From Streptomyces subrutilus (GTDB taxonomy: Bacteria; Actinomycetota; Actinomycetes; Streptomycetales; Streptomycetaceae), in contig NZ_CP023701.1 in NCBI RefSeq assembly GCF_008704535.1, forward strand, positions 7,172,001-7,236,000: a stretch of 64,000 bases of DNA, read 5' to 3'. The translations under genes were made by a program, and so were the position numbers. This document shows positions 7,676 to 16,913 of the stretch, piece after piece (positions within the stretch are counted from its first letter, which is position 1; each line of letters opens with the position of its first letter). The notes below the pieces were generated by a model that was given only the letters and a program-made list of their open reading frames with translations, had not been told where the DNA came from and made no database searches.

Positions 7676-8956
7676 TCAGGAGAGCGACTTCTCGGGCACC
7701 TCCTTCTCCTCCGGCCGGGGCACCGGATCGGGCGCCGCGCCGGCGCGCAGCCAGGTCAGGGCCGGACCGGTGACGGCCGTGGTCACCAGCGCCATCAGGA
7801 CCAGCATGGTGAACAGCTCCGGCCCGATGACACCGAGTTCGAGGCCCACGTTCAGGACCACCAGCTCCGTCAGGCCCCGGCAGTTCATCAGCGCCCCGAT
7901 CGACAGGGACTCCCGCCAGGGTCTGCGGCAGGCGCGGGCGGCGAGGGCCGCGCCGCCCCACTTGCCGAGGATCGCGACGAGCAGGATCGCCCCCGCCCAC
8001 AGCCAGAGCTCGGGCGTGGCCGCCAGCCCCCCGATGTCCGTGCGCAGCCCCGTGTGGACGAAGAACAGCGGCAGCAGCACCGGCACCGTGAACGCCCGCA
8101 GCCGCGCGGCCGAGACCTCGATGCGGTGCCCGGTGCGGGGGGTGATCACGCCGAACAGGAAGGCGCCGAACAGGGCGTGCACCCCGATCCGGTCCGTGGC
8201 CAGCGCCGACAGGCACAGCCCGCTGAACAGCGCGACGAGCACCACCCCGTCCTGGTACCGCTCGGCCCGCGCCGCCCAGCGCGCCAGCAGCGGTTTCACC
8301 AGGCGGAGCATGACGAGGGTGAAGACCACGGCCAGGACGGCCGTCGTGGCCGCCTCCATCGGGGAGCCGGCCGACGCGAGGGCCACCACGAGGGCGAGCA
8401 GGCACCAGGCGACCACGTCGTCCACGGCCGCGCAGGCCATGGCGAGCGCGCCGAGCGGGGTGCCGTAGAGCCCGCGGTCGATGAGGATGCGGGCGAGCAC
8501 GGGGAACGCGGTGATGCTCATGGCCACCGCGATGAACAGGGTGAACGGCAGTCGGCCCACCCCGTCCGGTGAGAACCGGTCGTAGAGGGAGACCGCCAGG
8601 ACCGAGCCGAGCACCAGCGGCAGCAGCATGCCGGCCTGGCTGACGGCCACCGCCACGCGCGTGTGGCCGCGCAGGCTCTTCAGGTCCAGCTCCAGTCCGA
8701 CCAGGAACATGAACGCCAGCAGCCCCAGTTGGCCGAGGACGGAGGTGTACGGCAGGACGGCGGGCGGGAAGAGCCAGTGCTGGGCCTCCGGCCAGATCCA
8801 GCCCAGCAGCGAGGGGCCCAGCAGGATGCCCGTGGCGATCTCGCCGACCACCGGGGGCTGGCCGAACCGGCGGAAGAGCGCCGCACCCGCCTGGCAGGCG
8901 AGGATCACGACGGGGACGGCGACCAGCAGTGCGGGCAGCGGGTCAGCGGACGACAC
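7676..8956 (-). CDS. CPA2-type cation/proton antiporter
   Basis: A 426-residue polytopic membrane protein of the Kef/NhaA-like monovalent cation:proton antiporter-2 family. Recognisable stretches are GQPPVVGEIATGILLGPSLL, LAFMFLVGLELDL, ITAFPVLARIL, ACAAVDDVVAWCLLA (the DD pair expected in the ion site), HALFGAFLFGVITPR and MNCRGLTELVVLNVGLELG. About twelve hydrophobic segments are visible, with a short charged C-terminal tail. It overlaps the 3' end of the flavin reductase gene by 14 bp, so it is translationally coupled to the halogenase-side operon. Such antiporters often occur in antibiotic clusters, where a role in export or ion balance is assumed. Confidence 0.85.
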   Translation of the reverse strand: MSSADPLPALLVAVPVVILACQAGAALFRRFGQPPVVGEIATGILLGPSLLGWIWPEAQHWLFPPAVLPYTSVLGQLGLLAFMFLVGLELDLKSLRGHTRVAVAVSQAGMLLPLVLGSVLAVSLYDRFSPDGVGRLPFTLFIAVAMSITAFPVLARILIDRGLYGTPLGALAMACAAVDDVVAWCLLALVVALASAGSPMEAATTAVLAVVFTLVMLRLVKPLLARWAARAERYQDGVVLVALFSGLCLSALATDRIGVHALFGAFLFGVITPRTGHRIEVSAARLRAFTVPVLLPLFFVHTGLRTDIGGLAATPELWLWAGAILLVAILGKWGGAALAARACRRPWRESLSIGALMNCRGLTELVVLNVGLELGVIGPELFTMLVLMALVTTAVTGPALTWLRAGAAPDPVPRPEEKEVPEKSLS

Positions 8957-9629
8957 GGGTGCCTCCTTCGGTGGCGGTGGCGGTGGCGTTCGGGCGTACG
9001 AGGGCGGGGGCGGGGCGGCCGGCCGCGGCCGGCGGTGGGGCGGAGGCGGCCTCGGACCACAGGGCGTAGCGCCGCAGGCCGTACAGCAGGGGCTGCGGAT
9101 CGTCCCGGACGGTCACGCGGTCGACCTCGGCGAACACCGCGGTGTGGTCGCCGAACCCGACGGCGCGGACCACGGTGCAGTCCGCGACGGCGTGGGCGTC
9201 GGCGGTCAGGTGGGGGCCGCCCGCGCCCAGGGGCAGGCGCCACTCGGTGCGGTCGAAGCGGTCGGGCGCGCCGGAGGCGAACAGGTCGGAGGCGGCGCGG
9301 GCCCGCTCGTGCAGCAGGTTGACGGCGAAGTGCCCCTGCGCGAGCAGGACGGACAGGGTCGGGCTGGCCGCCCGTATGCACACCACGAGCGTGGGCGGCG
9401 CGAGTGCGACGCTCGCCACGGAACTGCAGGTCAGGCCGTGGGGTGCGGCGTCGGAGTCCAGCGTGGTGACGATGGACACCCCCGTCGGGAAGGCGGCCAT
9501 GAACGGGCGGAGGTCGGGCTGCCGGCCCCCGGACGCGACGGCGGCATCGACCGGTGCGCCGCCCGGCGCGGGCGCCGGACGCGGATGCGGCTGGGGCGGG
9601 CCGGAACGGGACACGGAGTGGTGGGGCAT
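8943..9629 (-). CDS. Flavin reductase partner of the tryptophan halogenase
   Basis: A 228-residue protein with the FMN-binding split-barrel of NAD(P)H:flavin oxidoreductases: FMAAFPTGVSIVTT, HGLTCSSVASVALAPPTLVV, GHFAVNLL, and C-terminal GFGDHTAVFAEVDRV. The ATG at 9629 is chosen because AGGAG precedes it by a good distance; another ATG lies 27 bp upstream. Flavin-dependent halogenases need free reduced FAD made by such a reductase, and this gene lies directly downstream of the halogenase on the same strand. The low-complexity N-terminus (Pro/His/Gly-rich, about 45 residues) is not part of the fold. Confidence 0.88.
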   Translation of the reverse strand: MPHHSVSRSGPPQPHPRPAPAPGGAPVDAAVASGGRQPDLRPFMAAFPTGVSIVTTLDSDAAPHGLTCSSVASVALAPPTLVVCIRAASPTLSVLLAQGHFAVNLLHERARAASDLFASGAPDRFDRTEWRLPLGAGGPHLTADAHAVADCTVVRAVGFGDHTAVFAEVDRVTVRDDPQPLLYGLRRYALWSEAASAPPPAAAGRPAPALVRPNATATATEGGTRVVR

Positions 9630-9662
9630 GTCGGACTCCTGGAGTGGCTGAAACACGGCGGC

Positions 9663-9693
9663 CCGGCAGCCGGCGGGAGAGCCGTGCTGCCGG
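9663..9693 (-). terminator. Hairpin between halogenase and flavin reductase genes
   Basis: CCGGCAGC pairs with GCTGCCGG over a 15-base loop in the 123-bp gap downstream of the halogenase stop. It may be a weak terminator or a processing hairpin that sets the halogenase to reductase ratio. Confidence 0.35.
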
Positions 9694-9752
9694 ACCGTGG
9701 GAGCGGGAGGCCGCGGCGCGCCGGGTGCTGCGGCCGCGGGAGCCGGAGAGCC

Positions 9753-11354
9753 TTACGCGCCGTGCAGTTGACGCAGGTAGTCGTACGCGCTGGGCAGCGT
9801 CTCCAGCAGGTTCTGCTGCTGGCGCTTGACGGTGTCGAAGAGGGGCTCGGCGCCGGCGACGGACTCCGGACGGTGGGCGAGCGAGGGCAGCGGGGCGTCC
9901 GGCTCCAGGCCGAGGCCCGCGAAGATGCAGTAGTAGCTGCCGTTGGTCCAGAAGTTGCGGAACTCCGCCTCGAAGTTGCCGTAGTACGTGGACTCGTCGG
10001 TGATCGGCGAGTTGATGGGCAGGCCGGCCTTGTAGGCGGAGATCTTCTGCTGGATGTTGTCGGGGAGGGTCAGGGTCTTCTGCGCCTGCCAGAACGGGGT
10101 GTCGTTGCGCGGCGCGTAGTAGAAGTGCGCCTGGATGAAGTCGCGGGTGTCGTCGAACATCACCTCGATCTCGTGGTTGAAGCTGTCGACCAGACCCTTG
10201 TTGAAGGTCTTGTCCGGGAAGTGCTTGGCCAGCTGGTAGATGGCCGCGGTGATGAAGTAGATGCCGGTCGACTCCAGCGGCTCCAGGAAGCAGGAGGACA
10301 GGCCGATGCCGACCACGTTCTTCACCCACGCGCGGCGGTTGCGGCCGACGCGGAAGCGGATGTGGTTGAACTTGGTCTCCTCCACGTCCAGGCCCCACAT
10401 GTCCGCGAACTCGCGGGTGGCCGTCTCCTGGTCGGTGAACTTGCTGGAGTACACGTAGCCGGTGCCGAAACGGCCCAGCATCGGGATCTTCCAGGCCCAG
10501 CCGGCCGACATCGCGATCGACGAGGTGTACGGCTCCACGCCGTTGGCTTCGTCGTCGTGCGCGACGGCCGTGGCCACCGCGCTGTCGCACAGCAGGTGGT
10601 CGCTCATGTCGATGAACGGCTCCTCCAGCGCCTGGTTGATCAGCAGCCCGCGGAAGCCCGAGCAGTCGACGAACAGGTCCGCGTCCAGAGCCAGTCCGCC
10701 CTTGGTGTGCAGGGTGGTCACGTAGCCGCGCCCGTCCTGCTCCACCCGCACCATCTCGTCCTGCACGTGCCGGACGCCCTGCTTCTCGGTGGCGAACCGC
10801 CGCAGGAAGTCGGCCACCAGCTGGGCGTCGAAGTGCCAGGCGTACCGGGTGGCCGGCCGCCCGTCGAGCCAGCGCGGGGCCTTCATCGCGTCCATCACGG
10901 GGGGCTCGCGGAAGCAGGCGTAGTCGAAGGGCTCGGTGGTCCGGCCCTCGTACTTGCGCTTGAACCAGTAGTGCGACAGCGGGGTGTGGTCGTAGTCCGG
11001 CAGCAGGCCGAAAGGGTGGTAGAAGTGGTCGGGACCGCCGCCCGGCAGCTCGCGGGCCGTCGCCTCGCCCTGCCCGCCCGTCCGCCAGTTGACGAAGCGC
11101 ACGGCCATCTTGAAGCTGGCGTTGCACTCCCGCATCCACTCGTCCTCGGCGATGCCCAGGTAGTCGAAGAACGACCGCTGGAGATTGGGCACGGTGGCCT
11201 CGCCGACGCCGATGCGCGGGATGGAGGGCGCCTCCAGGACGGTGATGTCGACCGTGCCCTGGAGCGCCTTCCCGAGATACGCGGCGGTCATCCAGCCGGC
11301 CGTGCCGCCGCCCAGGATGACGACCTTCTGAAGCCGGGTGTCGGTGCTGGTCAT
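9753..11354 (-). CDS. FADH2-dependent tryptophan halogenase, probably 6-selective
   Basis: A full-length 533-residue tryptophan halogenase. It has the FAD motif GGGTAGW (residues 15-21), the catalytic Lys82 in ECNASFK (Lys79 in PrnA/RebH numbering), the substrate-side acidic residue in SSCFLEPLESTGIYF and the GWAWKIPML signature. From memory, stretches such as PDHFYHPFGLLPDYD, WLDGRPATRYAWHFDA, LLCDSAVATAVAHDDE and NFWTNGSYYCIFAGLGLEPD look closer to 6-halogenases (ThaL, KtzR) than to the 7-halogenase RebH. It is divergent from a SARP regulator and followed by its flavin reductase. Its likely role is chlorinating free tryptophan for the NRPS pathway. The regiochemistry is inference. Confidence 0.93.
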   Translation of the reverse strand: MTSTDTRLQKVVILGGGTAGWMTAAYLGKALQGTVDITVLEAPSIPRIGVGEATVPNLQRSFFDYLGIAEDEWMRECNASFKMAVRFVNWRTGGQGEATARELPGGGPDHFYHPFGLLPDYDHTPLSHYWFKRKYEGRTTEPFDYACFREPPVMDAMKAPRWLDGRPATRYAWHFDAQLVADFLRRFATEKQGVRHVQDEMVRVEQDGRGYVTTLHTKGGLALDADLFVDCSGFRGLLINQALEEPFIDMSDHLLCDSAVATAVAHDDEANGVEPYTSSIAMSAGWAWKIPMLGRFGTGYVYSSKFTDQETATREFADMWGLDVEETKFNHIRFRVGRNRRAWVKNVVGIGLSSCFLEPLESTGIYFITAAIYQLAKHFPDKTFNKGLVDSFNHEIEVMFDDTRDFIQAHFYYAPRNDTPFWQAQKTLTLPDNIQQKISAYKAGLPINSPITDESTYYGNFEAEFRNFWTNGSYYCIFAGLGLEPDAPLPSLAHRPESVAGAEPLFDTVKRQQQNLLETLPSAYDYLRQLHGA

Positions 11355-11528
11355 GAAACAGCCCTCATTTCGCAGTCGGCGGTTCGGGTGGTCGTGCCCA
11401 TCAGGGTGGAGAACCGGCCTATCACCGCTCTACACGGCTCGAATCCCGCCGGTATAGGGCGTTTGTAGAAGGCCCGAACACACTCGTCGCAGGCAGTGCG
11501 GCAGGCGTACAACCACCGGGAGGACGCG

Positions 11529-12518
11529 ATGACCACCGCAGCGATCGAGACAGCGGGGCCCGCGGTGCGGGTCCGCTTCCTCGGCGACTTCGAGCTCACC
11601 GTCAACGGCGCGCCCGTCCAGCGCTGGCGGGCCGGAAAGGCCCGCGGCCTCTTCCAGTACCTCGTCGTCCACCGCGGCCAGATGCTCACCCGCGACCGGC
11701 TCTACGCCTCCCTGTGGCCCGGCGCCGACAGCACCGCCGGCAGCTCGCTCAAGGTCGCCGCCCACGCCCTGCGCCGCGTGCTCGACGCCCACCCCGACCG
11801 CCCCGGCAGCTCGGGGATCCGGCTCGTCTACCGCGACTTCGGCTACGTCCTGCACGTCAGCGGCCTGTGGTCCGACCTCGACCGCTTCCAGGAACTCGTG
11901 CACGGCGGCCTGCGCGCCGCCCTGGCCCGGGACACCCCGCTCGCCCGGACCCGGCTGCGCGCGGCGCTCGACCTCTACGGCGGCGAGTTCCTGCGCGGCG
12001 AGAACGCCGACTGGGTCGTCGAGCAGCGCGAGTACCTCAGGGCGCTCGCGCTGCGCGCCCTCGGCGTGCTGCGCGCCGACGCCGAGGCCCGCGAGGACTT
12101 CGTGGAGCTGATCGGGATCTGCAGACGCACCTTGGAGATCGACCGCCACCACGAGGAGACCTACCGGGCGCTGATGGCCGCCCACGGCCGCCGCGGCGAA
12201 CTGGCCTGCGTGCGGCGCTGGTACGAGCTCTGTGCCCGCCGGATGCGCGAGGAGCTGTCGGTGGCCCCCGACGCGGAGACCCAGCGGCTGCTGCACACCC
12301 TGATCCCGACGCAGGCCCCGGCCGCGCCCAGGGCCGCCGGCGCACCGGCCGGCACCGGCGGCCCGGCGGCCACGGTCCGCGCCCTGCGGTCCGCGCCGCG
12401 CCGGCCCGCCGCCGCGGTCTGGAACCCGGACCCCCGCACGGCGGCCCTGGCCCGGCCGGTACGGCGGGCCAGGCCCGACAGCCGCACGGCCGCCGTCCTG
12501 GCCCGTACGGCCGACTGA
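11529..12518 (+). CDS. SARP-family pathway-specific activator
   Basis: A 329-residue regulator with an OmpR-type winged helix at the N-terminus (VRFLGDFELTVNGAPVQRWR, LTRDRLYASLWPGADS, LKVAAHALRRVLD), then a bacterial transcriptional activation domain (DLDRFQELVHGG, LDLYGGEFLRGE, YRALMAAHGRRGELACVRRW) and a basic, Ala/Pro-rich tail. ATG 11529 is preferred over an upstream in-frame ATG at 11496 because GGGAGG lies just before it. SARPs bind heptamer direct repeats near -35 and recruit RNA polymerase. A matching repeat pair lies at 24040. The gene diverges from the halogenase. Confidence 0.88.
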   Translation: MTTAAIETAGPAVRVRFLGDFELTVNGAPVQRWRAGKARGLFQYLVVHRGQMLTRDRLYASLWPGADSTAGSSLKVAAHALRRVLDAHPDRPGSSGIRLVYRDFGYVLHVSGLWSDLDRFQELVHGGLRAALARDTPLARTRLRAALDLYGGEFLRGENADWVVEQREYLRALALRALGVLRADAEAREDFVELIGICRRTLEIDRHHEETYRALMAAHGRRGELACVRRWYELCARRMREELSVAPDAETQRLLHTLIPTQAPAAPRAAGAPAGTGGPAATVRALRSAPRRPAAAVWNPDPRTAALARPVRRARPDSRTAAVLARTAD

Positions 12519-12560
12519 GCCGAAGCCGAAGCCGAAGCCGAAGCCGAAGCCGAAGCCGAA
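12519..12560 (+). repeat. Seven tandem copies of GCCGAA
   Basis: Immediately after the SARP stop codon the hexamer GCCGAA is repeated seven times without error. On the minus strand it reads TTCGGC. The array lies between the SARP and aldehyde dehydrogenase genes, and its copy number is likely to vary between strains. Confidence 0.95.
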
Positions 12561-12643
12561 GTCCGCGCCGACGCCCGCGATGTGCCGCCCACTCCGCCCT
12601 CCCCGCCCTTCCCGCGATTCCGTGATCGAGTGAGGACTCCACC

Positions 12644-14218
12644 GTGACCGTGCTGACCGTTCCACAGCACCCCGGCCCGCCCCGGGCCGAGGCGCCCGCG
12701 GCCCCCCTGCCACCCCGTTACGACGACCAGTGGATCGACGGCGCGTGGGTCGCCTCCGACGCCGAGGGCCGCCTGGTCGTCACCGATCCCGCGACCGAGC
12801 GGGCCCTGGCGACGGTGCCCGCGGGCACCGCACGGGACGCCGACCTGGCGGCGCGCGCCGCCGCCGCGGCCTTCGCCGGCTGGGCCGCGACCCCGCTGAA
12901 GGAGCGGGCCGGGCTGCTGCGCCGGGTCGTCGGAGCCATGGAGGCGCGGGCCGACCGGTTCGCCGAGGTGATCACCGCGGAGGTCGGCGCGCCGACCCGG
13001 ATGGCGCGCCAGACCCACGTCGGGCTCTCCCTGGGCATGGCGGCCCACTGCGTGGAGACCGCCGCCTCCTACGCCTTCGAGGAGCGGATCGGCCACTCCC
13101 TGGTCGTCCGCGAGGCCGCCGGGGTGGCCGCCTGCATCACCCCGTGGAACACCCCGCTGCTGCTCACCGTGCAGAAAATCCTCCCGGCCCTCGCGGCCGG
13201 CTGCACCGTGGTGCACAAGCCGAGCGAGATCACCCCGCTGCACGCCCGACTGCTCGCGGGGGCCTTCGCCGAGGCCGACCTGCCGCCCGGCGTCTTCAAC
13301 ATGGTGGTCGGCACCGGCCCCACCGTGGGCACCGCGCTGGTCACCCACCCGCTCGTGGACGTGGTCTCGCTCACCGGCTCGACCCGCGCCGGCCGCGAGG
13401 TCTCGGCCCTCGGAGCCGACCGGGTCAAGCGCGTCCACCTCGAACTCGGCGGGAAGAACGCCAGCCTCGTCCTCGACGACGCCGACCTGGCCGCCTCCGT
13501 CGCCGCGACCGTGGACCAGATGCTCTTCAACACCGGCCAGACCTGCCTCCAGTGGAGCCGGCTGCTGGTGCCCCGCGCCCGGCAGGACGAGGCCGTGCAG
13601 CTCGCCGGCGCGGCCATGGACGGCTACGTGACCGGCGACCCGCGCGACCCCGCCACCGACCTCGGACCGCTGGTGTCGGCCGCGGCACACGCCCGCGTCA
13701 CCGCGTACGTGCGCCGCGGCGCCGAGGAGGGCGGTGCCCGCCTGGTCCGCGGCGGCCCCGGCCGGCCCGACGGACTGGCCACCGGCTACTACGTACGCCC
13801 GACCATCTTCGCGGACGTGGACCCGCTGACCACCATCGGCCAGGAGGAGATCTTCGGCCCGGTGCTCTGCGTCATCCCCTACGACGACGAGGAGCAGGCC
13901 GTCCGCATCGTCAACGGCACCCGCTACGGGCTGCACGGCGCGGTCTGGTCCGCGGACGACGCCCGCGCCGAGCGCGTCGCGCGCCGCTTCCGCTCGGGCC
14001 TCGTCGACGTGAACGGCGGCCAGTTCAACCCGGCCGCCCCGTTCGGCGGGTTCAAGCAGTCCGGCATCGGCCGCGAATGCGGCACGGCCGGACTGGAGTC
14101 CTTCCTGGAGACCAAGTCGATGCAACTGCCGCAGGGCCGGGGCGGACAGGTCGTCGGACCGCGGCTGCGGTCCACCGCGGCCGCACGCCCCGCGGACACC
14201 GAGAGGAACGAGCGATGA
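12644..14218 (+). CDS. Aldehyde dehydrogenase
   Basis: A 524-residue NAD(P)-dependent aldehyde dehydrogenase starting at GTG 12644. Key features are ITPWNTPLLLTVQKILPALA and VVHKPSEITPLHA for cofactor binding, SLTGSTRAGREV, the general base Glu267 in LELGGKN and the nucleophile Cys301 in NTGQTCLQWSR. The C-terminal EEIFGPVLCVIPYD and AAPFGGFKQSGIGRE are also typical. The gene overlaps the A-PCP gene by ATGA, so the two are co-translated. Proposed role: oxidising (chloro)indole-3-carbaldehyde, made by retro-aldol cleavage of beta-hydroxytryptophan, to the indole-3-carboxylate starter acid. The family call is firm; the substrate is inferred from context. Confidence 0.9.
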   Translation: MTVLTVPQHPGPPRAEAPAAPLPPRYDDQWIDGAWVASDAEGRLVVTDPATERALATVPAGTARDADLAARAAAAAFAGWAATPLKERAGLLRRVVGAMEARADRFAEVITAEVGAPTRMARQTHVGLSLGMAAHCVETAASYAFEERIGHSLVVREAAGVAACITPWNTPLLLTVQKILPALAAGCTVVHKPSEITPLHARLLAGAFAEADLPPGVFNMVVGTGPTVGTALVTHPLVDVVSLTGSTRAGREVSALGADRVKRVHLELGGKNASLVLDDADLAASVAATVDQMLFNTGQTCLQWSRLLVPRARQDEAVQLAGAAMDGYVTGDPRDPATDLGPLVSAAAHARVTAYVRRGAEEGGARLVRGGPGRPDGLATGYYVRPTIFADVDPLTTIGQEEIFGPVLCVIPYDDEEQAVRIVNGTRYGLHGAVWSADDARAERVARRFRSGLVDVNGGQFNPAAPFGGFKQSGIGRECGTAGLESFLETKSMQLPQGRGGQVVGPRLRSTAAARPADTERNER

Positions 14219-16125
14219 CCGAGCGGCACGCCGCGCCCGCGGGGGCCACCGCCCCCGCCGCACCGGCCGACACCCCACCGCCCCCCGCCCACCCGGCGGA
14301 GCACACCCCCGCGACCACCCCCGCGACCGGGGCCTGCGCACCCGCCGCGACCGCGCTCCCGCCGCTCTTCGCGCGACTGGAGCGCTGGACCCGGGAACAG
14401 CCCGACGAGACCGCCGTCAAGGCCGTCGACGGCACCCTCACCTACGCGGCGCTCACCGCCCGCACCGCCCGCTACGCCGCCGCGCTCGCCGCGGCCGGAG
14501 CGGGCCCCGAGACCCCGGTCGGCCTGCTGCTCGGCCGGTCCCGGGAGAGCGTGCCCGCCCTCCTCGCCGTCTGGAGCATCGGCGCGACCGCCGTGCCCAT
14601 GGACCCCGCCCACCCGGTGGAGCGCCTCGGGCACGTCCTCGCCGACGCCGGGGCCGCCGTGCTGATCGCGCCCGCGGTGCCGGCGGGTCTGGAGGCCGGC
14701 ACCGCCCGGCTGCTCACCCCCGCGGACATCCGCCGCAGCGCGCCCGGCGCGCTCTCCGTGTCGGTGCCCGCCCCCGACGGCCGCGCCTACCTCATCTACA
14801 CCTCCGGAACCACCGGCCGCCCCAAGGGGGTCGAAGCCACCTACCGCGGCCTGGACACCTTCGTCTCGGCCCTCGCCGGACTGGGCCTGCCCCCCGGCGG
14901 TCTCGGACTCAACGCCGTCTCGCCCGCCTTCGACGGCTGGCTCTGGTGCACCCTGCTCTACCTCGTCCACGGCCAGGGCGTGGCCCTCGTGGACCTCTCC
15001 CTCGACGGTCTGCGCGAGGCCGCCGCCGAAGGCCGCGAGCCCCTGCCGGCCGGCCTGCGCACCGTTTCCCTGACCCCGTCCCTGCTCGCCGCGCACGGGG
15101 CCGCGCTCGGCGCCGCCGAAGTGGTCGTCGTCGCGGGGGAGGCCTGCCCCGCCGCCCTCGCCGAACGGTTCGCCGCCGGCCGCCGGCTGCTCAACGTGTA
15201 CGGACCGACCGAGGTGAGCATCGCCGCGACCTGGGCCGACAGCAAACGGGGGGACGACGTGAGCGCCATCGGACGACCGCTGCCCGGCTACCGGGCGTAC
15301 GTCCTGGACGACGACCTGCACCCCGTGCCCGAGGGGACGGAGGGCGAGCTCTACCTCGGCGGCCCCGCCGTCGCCCGCGGCTACCGCGGCCGCCCCGGCC
15401 TCACGGCCGCCCGGTTCCTCCCCGACCCGTTCCAGGGCGGCGGCAGCCGCATGTACCGCACCGGCGACGTCGTGGTCCGCCGGCCCGGCGGCGAACTGGA
15501 GTACCGCGGCCGCCGCGACGACCAGGTCAAGGTCCGCGGCCACCGGATCGAACTCGGCGAGGTGGAGCGCGTCGCCGCCGAACTCCCCGAGGTCGTCGCC
15601 GCGGCCTGCTGCCCGCTCGCCTCGGGCCAGACCCTCGGCCTCGCCGTGGTCGCCGTGCCCGGAACCGACCCGGCCGGGCTCGCCGCCCGCGTCGTCGAAC
15701 GCTGCCGCAAGCACCTGCCCGCGGCCGCCGTGCCGAGCACCGTGCGCGTCCTGGAGCGCATCCCGACCCTGACCACCGGCAAGGCCGACCGCGAGGCGCT
15801 GGCCCGCGCCCTGGCCGCGCCGGAGGCCGGAGCGGGCGCGGCGGCGCACACCGCCGCGACACCGACCGAGCGGCTGGTCACGGCCGTCTGGGCCGATGTC
15901 CTCGCCATCGACGTACCCGGCCCGCAGGCCGACTTCTTCGAGCTGGGCGGCCACTCCCTGGCCGCCGCCCGCGCCGTCTCCGAACTGCGCCGCATCACCG
16001 GACTGCGCGTCGGCCTCGGCGCCCTGCTGGCCCGGCCCAGCGCCCGCGACTTCGCCGCCGAACTCGACCGGCTCGCCGCCGCCCGGCAGGACCCGGCCCC
16101 CGCCGAGACCGCCGAGGGGGCCTGA
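14215..16125 (+). CDS. NRPS didomain A-PCP, aromatic amino acid loading
   Basis: A 636-residue adenylation plus carrier protein. After a Pro/Ala-rich lead (1-45) come A3 (YLIYTSGTTGRPKGVEAT), A5 (LNVYGPTEVSIAAT), A7/A8 (YRTGDVV, QVKVRGHRIELGEVE), A10 (TTGKADREAL) and the carrier motif FFELGGHSL. My by-eye pocket residues are D-G-W-S-V-A-V-I-A-K. The Asp that anchors an alpha-amino group is present, and the Trp in the pocket fits an aromatic residue. Following genes encode a type II TE, MbtH and a P450, the set used in nikkomycin (NikP1/NikP2/NikQ) to hydroxylate a carrier-bound amino acid. It likely loads (chloro)tryptophan for beta-hydroxylation. Confidence 0.9.
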   Translation: MTERHAAPAGATAPAAPADTPPPPAHPAEHTPATTPATGACAPAATALPPLFARLERWTREQPDETAVKAVDGTLTYAALTARTARYAAALAAAGAGPETPVGLLLGRSRESVPALLAVWSIGATAVPMDPAHPVERLGHVLADAGAAVLIAPAVPAGLEAGTARLLTPADIRRSAPGALSVSVPAPDGRAYLIYTSGTTGRPKGVEATYRGLDTFVSALAGLGLPPGGLGLNAVSPAFDGWLWCTLLYLVHGQGVALVDLSLDGLREAAAEGREPLPAGLRTVSLTPSLLAAHGAALGAAEVVVVAGEACPAALAERFAAGRRLLNVYGPTEVSIAATWADSKRGDDVSAIGRPLPGYRAYVLDDDLHPVPEGTEGELYLGGPAVARGYRGRPGLTAARFLPDPFQGGGSRMYRTGDVVVRRPGGELEYRGRRDDQVKVRGHRIELGEVERVAAELPEVVAAACCPLASGQTLGLAVVAVPGTDPAGLAARVVERCRKHLPAAAVPSTVRVLERIPTLTTGKADREALARALAAPEAGAGAAAHTAATPTERLVTAVWADVLAIDVPGPQADFFELGGHSLAAARAVSELRRITGLRVGLGALLARPSARDFAAELDRLAAARQDPAPAETAEGA

Positions 16126-16128
16126 ACC

Positions 16129-16878
16129 ATGGGCACCTGGATCTCCACCTGGACCACCGACCCGGCGTACGCGGCCCTGCCCGCGCTGCTCTGCCTGCCC
16201 CCCGCCGGCGCCGGCTGCCAGCAGTTCCGCTCCTGGCAGGGCGCGCTGTCCGGCACCGCCCAGGTGTACGGCGTACAGCTGCCCGGCCGCGAGAACCGCT
16301 GGCGCGAGCCCATGCCCGACAGCTTCGACGAGGCCGTCGCCGCCGTCGCCGCCGAACTGGGCCGCACCGTCGCCGCCGACCGCCCGCTGGTCGTCTTCGG
16401 CCACAGCTTCGGCGGGCTCATCGGCTACGAGGTCGCCCGCCGGGTACGGCCGCGGGCCCTGGTGGTCAGCGGCTGCCGGGCCCCCGGCCACTGGGACGGC
16501 GCGGGCCGCGGCATCGTCGACGACGCGGACGAGCTCGACAAGCTCTTCGACACCGCCGGGCTCGACCCGGAACTCCTCGACGACGACACCCGCGCCCTGA
16601 TGGTGGCGATGCTCCGCAAGGACGCCGCGCTGTCGCTCGGCTACGTCCACCAGCCGGCCCCCCGCCTCGACGTGCCCGTCCACGCCTGGGGCGCCGACGG
16701 CGACGAGACCGTCAGCGCGGCGGAACTCGACGGCTGGGCCGCGGTCACCACCGCCGGCCTCACCCGGCACACCACCACCGGCGGCCACCACGCCGTCCTG
16801 CGCGACCCCCGCCCCGTACTGGACCAGCTGACCGGCCTGCTGCGGGGCGAGCACGCCCCGCTCGCCCCCACTCCCTGA
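16129..16878 (+). CDS. Type II thioesterase
   Basis: A 249-residue alpha/beta hydrolase of the external (type II) thioesterase family: LLCLPPAGAGCQQFRSWQ, VYGVQLPGRENRW, the nucleophile Ser93 in FGHSFGGLIGYEVAR, the Asp of WGADGDETVS and the His of TTGGHHAVLRD. It starts 3 bp after the A-PCP stop. The general role is to clear misloaded carrier domains. In A-PCP/P450 systems such as NikP2, a free thioesterase instead releases the hydroxylated amino acid from its carrier, which fits this gene order. Confidence 0.92.
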   Translation: MGTWISTWTTDPAYAALPALLCLPPAGAGCQQFRSWQGALSGTAQVYGVQLPGRENRWREPMPDSFDEAVAAVAAELGRTVAADRPLVVFGHSFGGLIGYEVARRVRPRALVVSGCRAPGHWDGAGRGIVDDADELDKLFDTAGLDPELLDDDTRALMVAMLRKDAALSLGYVHQPAPRLDVPVHAWGADGDETVSAAELDGWAAVTTAGLTRHTTTGGHHAVLRDPRPVLDQLTGLLRGEHAPLAPTP

Positions 16879-16913
16879 CACCCGACCGCACCCGCCCGAG
16901 CCCGGAGGCCACC

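Noticed and set aside
11355..11528. SARP heptamer repeats between halogenase and SARP genes
   Set aside because: Only imperfect candidates (for example ATCACCG-N4-ACACGGC) were found, with no good match to the pair at 24040.
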